In this document: positions 18,882 to 26,699 of the stretch, in pieces
How positions within the stretch are numbered: position 1 is the first letter of the stretch
How the letters are laid out: the number at the start of each line of letters is the position of its first letter
NCBI GenBank assembly: GCA_963716095.1
Contig: CAVQSV010000023.1
Location: 1-64,000, forward strand
Source: Sva-07 sp963716095
Lineage (GTDB): Bacteria > Actinomycetota > Acidimicrobiia > Acidimicrobiales > Ilumatobacteraceae
DNA length: 64,000 nt
Direction of reading: 5' to 3'
Program-made: the position numbers and the translations under genes
The notes under the pieces: model-generated
What the model was told of the DNA's origin: nothing
Seen by the model: the letters and a program-made list of their open reading frames with translations, nothing else
Databases searched by the model: none

Positions 18882-20100
18882 GTGAGCAACCACCTGCTGC
18901 CCACCCCCACCTCCGACGCCGTCGGGTGGGTTGGCGCGCACCTCGGGCATCTCACCGCCGAGGCCGACGTCAGCGCGTCGCCTCGCTTCAGGGGCACTCA
19001 GGCCGCAGCGGACGCTGCCCTCGAAGCGCTCGACATCGCCGGCTACGCACGTCGACGCAACGAGGTACTGCCCGAATCGCAGCGAGGGGCGACCGCGCTG
19101 TCGCCCTACATCCGCCACGGTCTGCTGTCGTTGCCGCAGGTGTCCGAGGCGGTCGCGCACGCGCCGAGCAAGGATCGCCAGAAGTTCCGCGACGAGTTGA
19201 TGTGGCAGGAGTACGCCCGCCACGTCTACGCCCGGCTCGGTACCCGCACCGAGAGTGCACTGCGCTTCGAACCGCAACGCGGCGCCGATCCTGGTGACCC
19301 GGACCCGTGGGATCGATCGATGGCGTGCATCGATGCGACCGTCGGCGAACTCGAACGCGACGGGTGGCTCGTCAACCAGACACGAATGTGGCTCGCCTCG
19401 CAGTGGACGGTTCGCCACGGCGCCGAATGGCGCGACGGCGAGGATCGGTTCTTCACCCACCTGCTCGACGGGTCGCGTGCAGCGAATCGGCTCGGCTGGC
19501 AATGGACGATCGGCGCGGGAACCGGCAAGCCGTACGGCTTCAGCCGATGGCAGGTCGAGAAACGGGCGCCAGCACTGTGCGCAGGTTGCGCCCGTCGGAA
19601 CGACTGCCCGATCGAGAACTGGCCGCCCGAGCGCACACTGGCCGCAGTCCCCGACGAGCCCCGCCTCGACAGCGACACCGATCCGGCGGACACCGCAGGA
19701 CCGACCGACGTGGTCAGCACCGGCGACGCGGAGGCAGTCTGGTTGACCGCCGAGAGCCTCGGCGACGACGATCCCGCGCTCGAGGCCCATCCCGACCTGC
19801 CCGTGGTGTTCGTGTTCGACGAACCACTGTTGGCGCGACTCGCGGCTGTCGTCGAAACGACTCGTGTTCCTCACCGAACGCCTGGCCGAACTCGCCGAGT
19901 CGCGGACCATCGAAACGCACCTCGGCGACCCGGCCGAAGTCCTCGCCGGCCGCACGCTCGCCACCACCTTCACGCCCGTGCCGAAGGCGCGCCGGCTCCG
20001 TTCGCAACTCGACGTGGTCGACCTCCACCCCTGGCCGTGGTTGCGCCGGCCCACCGGTGGTTCGCTCCGCAGCTTCTCGGCGTGGCGACGGAGCCGCTGA
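18882..20100 (+). CDS. Photolyase/cryptochrome-family protein with apparently permuted domains (frameshifted)
   Basis: GTG start at 18882 (VSNHLLPTPTSD). Residues 1-250 read as the FAD-binding helical domain of photolyases: TALSPYIRHGLLSLPQV, DELMWQEYARHVY, NQTRMWLASQWTVRHG, and GWQWTIGAGTGKPYGF. A cysteine group C-x2-C-x5-C (Cys233, 236, 242) follows, reminiscent of iron-sulfur photolyases. After a linker, residues 283 onward (VFVFDEPLL, then RLVFLTERLAELAES and THLGDPAEVLAG in the shifted frame) resemble the alpha/beta antenna domain that normally lies at the N-terminus. One frame change near 19855 joins the two parts. It may be a repair enzyme or a photosensor; the domain order is the notable point. 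Confidence 0.65.
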
Positions 20101-20117
20101 GCCGACACACTGCGCCC

Positions 20118-20615
20118 ATGGCTCGACTCTTCGTGGCGATCTGGCCACCCGAGGACGTACTCGACCAGCTCGCCGACATCGAACGACCCAAGGACCAGGG
20201 CGTCAAGTGGGTCCCGCAGGAGAACCTGCACATCACGCTGCGCTTCCTGGGCGACGCCGACGAAGACGAGGTGTCGGCCCGACTCGACGAGGTGCTGCTG
20301 CCTGCAGCGACAGCGGTGGTCGGCCCCGCATTCGATCTGCTCGGCGAGCGGTCGCTGATCTCACCGGTGGCAGGCGTCGACGACCTGGCCGACGTGGTCC
20401 GCCAGGCGCTGCGCGGCCTGGGCACCGAGCCGGAACGGAAACGATTCCAGGGCCACATCACGGTGGCGCGTCTGGCCCGCAGGGCTCGACCGCACCGCAG
20501 TGCCGGGCGCCGGTTCGATGCCACCTTCGACGTCACCGAGGTCGCCCTCGTCGCGAGCACGCTCACCGATGCCGGCGCCATCTACGACACCGTGGCCACC
20601 TGGCCGACCCACTGA
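20118..20615 (+). CDS. thpR: RNA 2',3'-cyclic phosphodiesterase (2'-5' RNA ligase family)
   Basis: Both catalytic H-x-T motifs of the 2H phosphoesterase fold are present: HITLRF at residues about 42-47 and GHITVARL at about 113-120. The length, 165 residues, suits bacterial ThpR, which hydrolyses RNA 2',3'-cyclic phosphates. ATG at 20118 lies 17 bp after the photolyase stop, so the two may be co-transcribed. A family A palindrome follows the stop. Confidence 0.88.
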   Translation: MARLFVAIWPPEDVLDQLADIERPKDQGVKWVPQENLHITLRFLGDADEDEVSARLDEVLLPAATAVVGPAFDLLGERSLISPVAGVDDLADVVRQALRGLGTEPERKRFQGHITVARLARRARPHRSAGRRFDATFDVTEVALVASTLTDAGAIYDTVATWPTH

Positions 20616-20618
20616 ACC

Positions 20619-20649
20619 GTTACTCGTGGTGTCTGACACCATGAGTAAC
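20619..20649. repeat. Palindromic element, family A
   Basis: The core GGTGTCTGACACC (20628-20640) has arms GTTACTCGT and ATGAGTAAC, paired throughout with one G-T. It fills the gap between the thpR stop (20615) and the RidA start (20651), leaving no room for a normal ribosome-binding site. Confidence 0.88.
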
Positions 20650-20650
20650 T

Positions 20651-21037
20651 GTGAGTCGAGAGCGGATCTCCCAGGGCAGTGAGTTCGAGCAGACGATCGG
20701 GTACTCCCGTGCGGTCGTCGACGGACGCTGGGTGTTCGTCGCCGGGACCACCGGGTTCGACTACGCAACGATGACGATCTCCGACAACATCGTCGACCAG
20801 GTGGAGCAGACACTGGCGAACATCGATGACGCGTTGCTCAGAGCCGGGTCGATGGCCGCCGACGTCGTGCGGGTTCGCTACCTGCTTCCCGATGCCGACG
20901 ACTTCGAGGCGTGCTGGCCGTCGCTGCGGCGCTACTTCGGCGACGCCCGACCGGCGGCGACGATGATGGTCGTCGGCCTCCAGGACCCGCGCATGAGGAT
21001 CGAGATCGAGGTCACTGCCCTCATGCCCGAGGACTGA
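20651..21037 (+). CDS. RidA/YjgF-family protein
   Basis: This 128-residue protein has the RidA pattern: YSRAVVDGRWVFVAGTTGFD near the N-terminus, QVEQTLANIDDALLRAGS, VVRVRYLLPDADDFEACW and RPAATMMVVGLQDPRMRIEIEVTALM. Members deaminate reactive enamine/imine intermediates or act on related small molecules. The usual RidA catalytic Arg seems replaced, since the region reads QDPRMRIEIE, so the exact activity is uncertain. GTG at 20651 is chosen because the ORF has no better start. It directly abuts a palindrome and has no visible Shine-Dalgarno sequence. Confidence 0.85.
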   Translation: MSRERISQGSEFEQTIGYSRAVVDGRWVFVAGTTGFDYATMTISDNIVDQVEQTLANIDDALLRAGSMAADVVRVRYLLPDADDFEACWPSLRRYFGDARPAATMMVVGLQDPRMRIEIEVTALMPED

Positions 21038-21038
21038 C

Positions 21039-21073
21039 GTGTTACTCGTGGTGTCTGACACCACGAGTAACAC
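21039..21073. repeat. Palindromic element, family A (35 bp, perfect)
   Basis: The core GGTGTCTGACACC (21050-21062) has arms GTGTTACTCGT and ACGAGTAACAC, a perfect inverted repeat around a single central T. It begins one base after the RidA stop and is nearly identical to the 20619 copy. Confidence 0.9.
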
Positions 21074-21095
21074 TTCGAGCTGCTACGACTTGCGC

Positions 21096-22664
21096 ATGGG
21101 GGATCTACTCACCGCGCTCGCTGCGGCGCAACCGGACAAGACCGCGATCATCGACGACCGGACCGGGGTGACCGGCACCGACGACGTGCGCACCTGCACC
21201 TATGCCGAGTTCGAGGACCGGGCGAATCAACTCGCCCACGTGCTCGACGGGCTCGGGGTGGGGCCCGGCGACAAGGTCGTGTGGTGCGGGCAGAACTCGA
21301 CCGGCATCTTGGAGCTGACCAGCGCGTCACGCAAGATCGGCTCCACCGCCGTGCCCCTCAACTACCGGTTGTCGGATGAGGAGGCTGCGTACGTCATCGA
21401 CCACTGCGACGCGACCACTGTCTACATCGACGCCGAGTTCGCCGACCTCGTCCGGCGGGTGCGGTCCGAGATCCCGAAGGTCACCAACGTGTTGGTGTTC
21501 GACGGTGACGCTCCCGACGGGACGACCGCCGTCGACCCGCTGATCGCCGCAGCGTCGACCGCCACGTTCGATCGGCCCGACGTCGACGAAGGAGGCGCCA
21601 CGATGACCTACACCTCGGGCACCACCGGCAAGCCCAAGGGCGCGTACCGGCGCACCGCCGCCGATCCCCGAGCCGGCGCCGCGCTCATGCAGCACATCGG
21701 GTACCGGCCCGACGACATCTACCTCACGACCGGCCCGCTCTATCACTCGGGTCCGGGTGGCTTCGCCGCCAGTGCGATCGCGATGGGCCAGACGGTGGTC
21801 CTGCAGCGCAAGTTCGATCCCGAGGACTGGTTGCGCATCCTGCAGCTCCACCGGGCGACGTCGACGTTCTCGGCGCCCACACCGATCCGGATGATCTGCA
21901 ACGTGCCCGACGAGGTCAAGGCCAAGTACGACACCTCGTCGATGCGGGTGATGATCGCCAACGCCGCACCGTGGAGCTTCGCGCTCAAACAGCAGTACGT
22001 CGCCGACTTCCCACCCGAGTCGCTGTTCGAGATCTACGGCTCGACCGAGCTGGGCGTCAACACGGTGCTGCGACCGGAGGACCAGATGCGCAAACCGGGC
22101 TCGTGCGGCAAGGAAGCGCCCATGGTCGAGATCCGGCTGTACGACGAGCTGGGCAACATCGTCGAAGGCACCGGGCCGGACGCGACCGGTGAGGTGTTCG
22201 TCCGGTCGACAGCGGTGTTCGCCGACTACTACAAGCAGCACGACAAGTTCGAAGAAGACCATCGCGACGGGTTCCAGACCGTCGGCGACATCGCCTACCG
22301 CGACGACGAGGGGTTCATCTACATCTGCGACCGCAAGAAGGACATGATCATCTCCGGCGGGATGAACATCTACCCCGCCGAGATCGAGGCGGCGCTCGAG
22401 TCGCACCCCGACATCTACGAGGCAGCGGTGTTCGGCATCCCGAGCGACGACTGGGGTGAGCTGGTGCACGCCGTCGTGGTGAAGCGACCCGGATCCGACC
22501 TCGACGAGGACGGCATCAAGGCGCATTCGCGCGAGCACTTGGCGAGCTACAAGATCCCACGATCGATCTCGTGGATCGACGAACTCCCCAAGACCGGATC
22601 CGGCAAGATCCTCAAACGCGACCTCCGCAAGCCGTACTGGGAAGGTCGCACCAGCAACGTGTGA
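21096..22664 (+). CDS. Acyl-CoA synthetase (AMP-binding, FadD-like)
   Basis: This 522-residue ANL-superfamily ligase activates a carboxylic acid as acyl-AMP and transfers it to CoA. Visible motifs are MTYTSGTTGKPKGAYR (ATP loop), EIYGSTELGVN, VGDIAYRDDEGFIYICDR with hinge DRKKDMIISGG, and the catalytic Lys region PKTGSGKILKRDLR. ATG at 21096 (MGDLLTALAAAQPDK) is preferred over upstream in-frame codons, which fall inside the palindrome. The substrate is not readable from sequence; lipid genes upstream suggest a fatty or aromatic acid. Another palindrome overlaps its stop. Confidence 0.9.
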   Translation: MGDLLTALAAAQPDKTAIIDDRTGVTGTDDVRTCTYAEFEDRANQLAHVLDGLGVGPGDKVVWCGQNSTGILELTSASRKIGSTAVPLNYRLSDEEAAYVIDHCDATTVYIDAEFADLVRRVRSEIPKVTNVLVFDGDAPDGTTAVDPLIAAASTATFDRPDVDEGGATMTYTSGTTGKPKGAYRRTAADPRAGAALMQHIGYRPDDIYLTTGPLYHSGPGGFAASAIAMGQTVVLQRKFDPEDWLRILQLHRATSTFSAPTPIRMICNVPDEVKAKYDTSSMRVMIANAAPWSFALKQQYVADFPPESLFEIYGSTELGVNTVLRPEDQMRKPGSCGKEAPMVEIRLYDELGNIVEGTGPDATGEVFVRSTAVFADYYKQHDKFEEDHRDGFQTVGDIAYRDDEGFIYICDRKKDMIISGGMNIYPAEIEAALESHPDIYEAAVFGIPSDDWGELVHAVVVKRPGSDLDEDGIKAHSREHLASYKIPRSISWIDELPKTGSGKILKRDLRKPYWEGRTSNV

Positions 22665-22691
22665 CGATTGGTGTCAGACGCCGATCGTTAC
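22661..22691. repeat. Palindromic element, family A
   Basis: The core GGTGTCAGACGCC (22670-22682) and arms GTGACGATT/GATCGTTAC pair throughout, three of the pairs being G-T. It overlaps the acyl-CoA synthetase stop codon (22662-22664). Confidence 0.85.
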
Positions 22692-22700
22692 ATTGACTGC

Positions 22701-22940
22701 GTGCCCAGCCAGCCCCCGAGTCTGCGTGACGACTGGCGCACCGTGCCGCATCCACGTCGGCTTGCCGAGCAGCACCCCCACCGAGCGGAGATCCTGCGGC
22801 GCCACGCCGAAGCGGTCGATCGAAACGTGCCGGTGTACAGCGACCCGACGAGCGGGTTGAGCGTGTTCACCGCCGAGTTCCTCGCGACCCGCGGCTACTG
22901 CTGCGAGAGCGGCTGCCGTCACTGCCCGTTCGTCGACTGA
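22701..22940 (+). CDS. DUF5522 family small protein
   Basis: About 79 residues from GTG 22701 (VPSQPPSLRDDW). The C-terminus has RGYCCESGCRHCPFVD, the Cys-rich signature of DUF5522 proteins, with four cysteines and one histidine that may bind a metal. The middle part (HRAEILRRHAEAVDRNVPVYSDPTSG) is typical of the family. The function is unknown. An earlier start at 22668 would lie within the palindrome and is rejected. Confidence 0.8.
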   Translation: MPSQPPSLRDDWRTVPHPRRLAEQHPHRAEILRRHAEAVDRNVPVYSDPTSGLSVFTAEFLATRGYCCESGCRHCPFVD

Positions 22941-22963
22941 ACACGTGACGCCCGGGCTCGGCT

Positions 22964-22982
22964 CCTCGACGTAACGTCGAGG
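22964..22982 (+). promoter_or_regulatory. Hairpin covering the ribosome-binding site of the kinase gene
   Basis: CCTCGACG-TAA-CGTCGAGG is a perfect 8-bp stem with a 3-base loop, ending two bases before ATG 22985. The right arm contains GAGG, the only Shine-Dalgarno candidate. It could limit translation or act as an operator. Confidence 0.5.
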
Positions 22983-22984
22983 CG

Positions 22985-23887
22985 ATGATGATCCCCGAGG
23001 TGGTCCGCAACCGGGCGATCAGCGAAGGTCACGCGGCGTGGGTCGACGAGTTGCCCGAGATCGTCGATCGGCTCGAGCGTGAGTGGTCGATCGAGGTCGG
23101 CCGAGCGTACGAGGAAGGAACCGAAGCGTTCGTCGCCGACGCCGTGCTCGCCGACGGGACGCCAGGGGTGCTCAAGGTGCTCGTGCCGCGAAGGGGCGGC
23201 GGAATCGACGATCACGAAACGACAGTGCTGCGTCTCGCCGCCGGTGAGGGCTGTCCGATCCTGTACCGGGACGACCCCGCGAGTGGGGCGCTGCTGATGG
23301 AACGGCTGGGTCCGTCGATGTTCGCCTCTGGGCTGCCCTACGAGCGGCGCCTGCCGGCACTGTGCGACGCGGCAGCAAGGATCTGGCGGCCGGCACCCGA
23401 CGTCGGTCTCCCGACGACCGCAGCGAAGGCGGCATGGCTGATCGAGTTCGTCACCACGAAGTGGGAGGCCCTCGGCCGGCCGTGCACCGAGCGCACGATC
23501 GACCACGCCGTCGCCTGCGGACAGCAGCGGCTGGCAGCCGTCCACGCCGAGCGGCCACTCCTGCTGCACGGCGACGTCCATCAGTGGAACGCCCTCGAAG
23601 CCGGCGACGAGTACAAGCTCGTCGACCCCGACGGCCTGGTCGGCGACGCCGAGTACGACCTGGGCGTGATCCTGCGCGAAGACCCCGACGAACCGCTGGC
23701 CGCCGACTCGTTGGCAACAGCGCGATGGATGGCCCACCGGTACGACCTCGATGCGACCGCGATCTGGGAGTGGGCGGTGATCGAGCGGGTCTCGACCGGG
23801 CTGGTCGCCACCGAGATCGGTCTCCAACCTGTCGGACGCGACCTCCTTGCGTTCGCCGACCGGTTGGCGGTCAGACGGGTGTTGTGA
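22985..23887 (+). CDS. APH-type kinase (aminoglycoside/hydroxyurea phosphotransferase family)
   Basis: This 300-residue protein has the kinase lobes of the APH(6)/hydroxyurea kinase group. It shows GTPGVLKVLVP with the ATP-binding Lys, GALLMERLGPSMF at the hinge, catalytic loop LLHGDVHQWNAL, and metal motif KLVDPDGLVGDAEYDLGVILR. The family phosphorylates streptomycin-like drugs or other hydroxyl substrates; which one is unknown here. ATG ATG ATC occurs at 22985, and the first ATG is used. An RBS-masking hairpin precedes it. Its stop overlaps a methyltransferase remnant on the other strand. Confidence 0.85.
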   Translation: MMIPEVVRNRAISEGHAAWVDELPEIVDRLEREWSIEVGRAYEEGTEAFVADAVLADGTPGVLKVLVPRRGGGIDDHETTVLRLAAGEGCPILYRDDPASGALLMERLGPSMFASGLPYERRLPALCDAAARIWRPAPDVGLPTTAAKAAWLIEFVTTKWEALGRPCTERTIDHAVACGQQRLAAVHAERPLLLHGDVHQWNALEAGDEYKLVDPDGLVGDAEYDLGVILREDPDEPLAADSLATARWMAHRYDLDATAIWEWAVIERVSTGLVATEIGLQPVGRDLLAFADRLAVRRVL

Positions 23888-23979
23888 CCCTCACCGCAGC
23901 CGACGTCGAGCACTCGCAGGCCATCCACCGGCGGGAGCACCTTGAGGAAGCCTCCGCCATCATCGCAGCATGTCACCAA
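23884..23979 (-). pseudogene. Remnant of a class I SAM-dependent methyltransferase
   Basis: The minus-strand translation has FLKVLPPVDGLRVLDV and then VLDVGCGEGHNTR, a textbook motif I (E/DxGxGxG) with the flanking sequence of a methyltransferase N-terminus. Just after it the frame runs into antisense of the kinase gene, and upstream only about 15 residues exist before non-coding sequence. Only 30-odd codons therefore remain. It looks like a leftover from a larger gene cut off on both sides. Confidence 0.45.
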
Positions 23980-24000
23980 CGACGACCTCGTGCCGCCGGC

Positions 24001-24031
24001 ATCACATCGCGGGTCTGACCCCTGATGTAAT
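24001..24031. repeat. Palindromic element, family A, GGGTCTGACCC variant
   Basis: It centres on GGGTCTGACCC (24011-24021) with arms ATCACATC/GATGTAAT pairing except two positions. It abuts the VOC gene stop on the minus strand. The 15361 copy is its closest relative. Confidence 0.8.
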
Positions 24032-24435
24032 CAGTGGAGGCAGAACTCGTTGCCCTCGGGGTCGAGCATGGTGATCCAGTGGCCTTCCGGCTCGTCGAAC
24101 TCGCCGATGTGGGTGGCGCCGAGCGCCACCAACTCCGCAGCCCGGGCATGGAGTTCGGACGGATCGACGTGCACGTCGAGGTGCATCCGATTCTTCGCCG
24201 TCTTCGCCTCGGGCACCTTCAGGAAGAACACCCGGGGCCCCACACCGTCCGGGTCGACGATCGCGAACGCCCGGTCGGGATCGGATTGATCGATGCCGAA
24301 CGCGGTGAGGGCTGCCTCCCACGTGTCGAAACCGGGTGGCGGCGGCTGCTCGACGTAGCCGAGCACCTCGCACCAGAACTCTGCGAGCTGGCGTGGACCG
24401 GCGGCGTCGACGGTGATCTGGATTGCCCGTGCCAT
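24031..24435 (-). CDS. VOC-fold (glyoxalase-like) protein
   Basis: The protein has 134 residues from ATG 24435 (MARAIQITVDAAG). Its pattern is that of Glyoxalase_6-type VOC proteins: PRQLAEFWCEVLGYVE, RVFFLKVPEAKTAKNR, MHLDVHVDP and HWITMLDPEGNEFCLH at the end, where the Glu of GNEF is a usual metal ligand. Proteins of this type include lyases, dioxygenases and drug-binding proteins; no substrate can be given. It is convergent with the kinase gene, and the shared palindrome between them could end both transcripts. Confidence 0.88.
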   Translation of the reverse strand: MARAIQITVDAAGPRQLAEFWCEVLGYVEQPPPPGFDTWEAALTAFGIDQSDPDRAFAIVDPDGVGPRVFFLKVPEAKTAKNRMHLDVHVDPSELHARAAELVALGATHIGEFDEPEGHWITMLDPEGNEFCLH

Positions 24436-24527
24436 CGCACCATCATGGCGCACCGATCGCGAGGCCCGGAGCGGGGTTCGTCGCGTCGGCGTACTCCGAG
24501 CGGGTCGAAGCGCGTAGGTTCGACGGT

Positions 24528-24941
24528 ATGGCCTCTGCGAACGCCGCCGTCGAGATGCTCTTGAAGTCGCCCCTGCACCGCGTGATGTCGGGCAAGCTGG
24601 CGCTGCTGCGATACCGAGGCGAGCAGTCGGCCACCGAGTACACCCTGCCGGTGCAGTACGCCGACACACACCATGGTGTCGTCGTGATGGTCGCCAAGCC
24701 CGACACCAAGACGTGGTGGCGCAACTTCACCACGATCGGCCAGGTGCAGGTGTTGCTGGCGGGCACGTGGGTACCGATGACCGCACACACGCTGGTCGGG
24801 TCCGTCGACCCCGACGCGGTCACGCCACTGCTGCGGTCGTATGCGGCACGTTTCCCCAGCGTCGTGAATTCGCTCGAGGGGGCCACGCTGGAAGAGCGTG
24901 TCGACGGCGCCGTCGTCGTGTGGCTCCGGCCGGCCGCCTGA
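24528..24941 (+). CDS. Ddn-like deazaflavin/flavin-dependent oxidoreductase family protein
   Basis: Its 137 residues show the split-barrel pattern of the Ddn/DUF385 group common in actinomycetes: LLKSPLHRVMSGKLALLRYRG, EYTLPVQYA, GVVVMVAKPDTKTWWRNF and a conserved ending ALL-region VDPDAVTPLLRSY. Characterised members use F420H2 or FMN to reduce quinones and nitro compounds. ATG 24528 (MASANAAVEML). Its stop overlaps the next gene's ATG (TGATG), implying co-translation with the HAD hydrolase. Confidence 0.75.
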   Translation: MASANAAVEMLLKSPLHRVMSGKLALLRYRGEQSATEYTLPVQYADTHHGVVVMVAKPDTKTWWRNFTTIGQVQVLLAGTWVPMTAHTLVGSVDPDAVTPLLRSYAARFPSVVNSLEGATLEERVDGAVVVWLRPAA

Positions 24942-25585
24942 TGCCGCCCGCACGTCCGGTCGTCGAGACGCTCGCGCTCGACGTCGACGGCGTGTTGCTC
25001 GACCCCGAACGCCACGGCGCCGGCAACTGGTCCGACGAGCTGGACGCCCGTTTCGGTATCGCGCGGCCACAACTGCGCGACGCGTTCTTCACTCAGTCGT
25101 GGGACGACGTCATCAACGGACGTCGACCGATCGAGGACGCCCTCGCCGAAGCGCTCGAGCTGATCGACAGCGAGGCCTCCGTCGACGACGTGCTCGAGTG
25201 CTGGTTCGACGCCGACTTCGCCGTCATCGACCGAGCCGTCGCGCTCGCGCGACACGCCACCGACCTCGGCATCAGGGTGGTACTGGCCACCAACCAGGAG
25301 CACCGCCGGGCCGCGTACCTCCGCCGACACCTCGGCGCCGACATCGAACTGAGCGACGTCATCTACTCCGCCGACCTCGGATGCCAGAAACACGAACCCG
25401 CGTTCTTCGAACTCGCATCCGAACGGCTGAACCTCTCACGGGATCGCCGATCGAGCGTCTTGTTCGTCGACGACGTGGAACACAACGTCGAGGTCGCCCG
25501 CGCTGCCGGGTGGCAGGCAATGCACGCCCCGCCCGGCGCCGGCTGGATCGACGAGGCCGAGGCCACGCTCACCGGGCTCAGCTGA
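24941..25585 (+). CDS. HAD-superfamily hydrolase
   Basis: All four HAD motifs can be read: LALDVDGVLLD (nucleophile Asp and acid Asp), VVLATNQEHRR (motif II Thr), LGCQKHEPAFF (motif III Lys) and VLFVDDVEHNVEVARAAGW (motif IV). A helical cap lies between motifs I and II (residues about 20-85), as in subfamily I phosphatases. The length is 214 residues. It likely dephosphorylates a small metabolite. It overlaps the upstream gene by one base. Confidence 0.88.
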   Translation: MPPARPVVETLALDVDGVLLDPERHGAGNWSDELDARFGIARPQLRDAFFTQSWDDVINGRRPIEDALAEALELIDSEASVDDVLECWFDADFAVIDRAVALARHATDLGIRVVLATNQEHRRAAYLRRHLGADIELSDVIYSADLGCQKHEPAFFELASERLNLSRDRRSSVLFVDDVEHNVEVARAAGWQAMHAPPGAGWIDEAEATLTGLS

Positions 25586-25615
25586 CGTCCGACGCACCAG
25601 TCGTCGCGACGCTCG

Positions 25616-26659
25616 TCAGGACGAACGGATGGTGATGAGGGTCTTGCCGCGGCCACGACCGGATTCGATCGTGCGGATGGCGTCGGCGGTGTCGGCGAGC
25701 GCGGTGCGCTGGCCGATCGCCGGGACCACATCGCCGGCAGCGAGCAGTTCGACCAGCGGGTCGATGTAGGTACGGCTCTCGCTGCTGATGAAGAACGTCA
25801 GGCGCTGGCGAACGAACATCGACAGCACCACCGCTCGCAGGTTGCGGCCGACACCGCCCGTGAAACGTCCGCCGGTCTCGGCGCCGACGATCACATACGT
25901 CCCCCGCTCGGTGAGGATACGACGCAGCTTGCGCAGTGGAGCGCGCCCGCCGGTGTCGATGATCAGGTCGAAGCGCTCGTCGATGTCGGTGACATCGTTG
26001 GCGGTGTAGTCGACCACGTCGTCGGCGCCGAGCGAGCGCACGAAGTCGAGCTTCGACGAGCTGGCGACGCCGGTGACCGAGGCGCCGAGGGCCCTGGCGA
26101 TCTGCACGGCGAACGATCCGACGCCACCTGACGCCCCGATCACCAGCACGCGTTGGCCGGCCTCGACCCCACCGACCTTCGTGAGGGCCTGGAGTGCGGT
26201 GATGCCCGAGATCGTCGACACCGCAGCCTGTTCGAAGGTCACGTCGGCGGGCTTGTGCACGATCTTCGCGGCATCGGCGACCGCGTACTCGGCGAACGAT
26301 CCGGCGGCGATGCCCATCACGTCGTCGCCGACGGCGAACTCGTCGACCGCAGACCCGACCGCGACGACGCGGCCGGCGACGTCCATGCCGAGCACGGGGT
26401 TCTTGGGAGCGAACACGCCGAAACCGGCCAGTCGAACCAGGTACGGCGTCCCTGTCATCAGATGGCTGACGCCTCGGTCGAGCCCGGCGGCGACCACTTC
26501 GATCAGCACCTGGTCGGAGCCGACCGACGGCACCGGCATCTGCTCGATGTTCAGCGTGTCGGCCGAGCCATACCGATGCTGGACCACGGCCTCCATCGTG
26601 GGCGTGATCGCAGCGGTGTCGGCGGCTGTGGTGGCTGCTGTCGTGGTGTTGATGGTCAT
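25616..26659 (-). CDS. MDR-family NAD(P)-dependent oxidoreductase (quinone oxidoreductase-like)
   Basis: About 347 residues from ATG 26659, with AGGAG seven bases upstream. A Thr/Ala-rich N-terminus precedes TMEAVVQHRYGSADTL. Medium-chain reductase motifs are visible: PVLGMDVAGRVVAVG, FEQAAVSTISGITALQAL and VLVIGASGGVGSFAVQIARALGA for the cofactor. Zn-ligand cysteines are absent, as in quinone reductases and enoyl reductases. It is divergent from a TetR gene, and two CGTACTTWGTACG operators lie between them, so repression by that regulator is likely, with release by a substrate or stress compound. Confidence 0.9.
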   Translation of the reverse strand: MTINTTTAATTAADTAAITPTMEAVVQHRYGSADTLNIEQMPVPSVGSDQVLIEVVAAGLDRGVSHLMTGTPYLVRLAGFGVFAPKNPVLGMDVAGRVVAVGSAVDEFAVGDDVMGIAAGSFAEYAVADAAKIVHKPADVTFEQAAVSTISGITALQALTKVGGVEAGQRVLVIGASGGVGSFAVQIARALGASVTGVASSSKLDFVRSLGADDVVDYTANDVTDIDERFDLIIDTGGRAPLRKLRRILTERGTYVIVGAETGGRFTGGVGRNLRAVVLSMFVRQRLTFFISSESRTYIDPLVELLAAGDVVPAIGQRTALADTADAIRTIESGRGRGKTLITIRSS

Positions 26660-26680
26660 GGGATACTCCTCCAGGTTGTT

Positions 26681-26693
26681 CGTACTTTGTACG
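26681..26693. promoter_or_regulatory. TetR operator 1
   Basis: CGTACTTTGTACG is a 13-bp inverted repeat, 22 bp upstream of the oxidoreductase start and matching operator 2 except at one central base. Centres of the two sites are 33 bp apart. Confidence 0.7.
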
Positions 26694-26699
26694 GCTTGG

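Noticed and set aside
22668..22700. Extended N-terminus of the DUF5522 protein
   Set aside because: The added residues would be translated from the palindromic element; GTG 22701 gives the family's normal length.
23362..24018. A plus-strand frame of 218 codons overlapping the kinase gene
   Set aside because: It is Arg-rich and lies out of frame with an intact kinase that carries all catalytic motifs.
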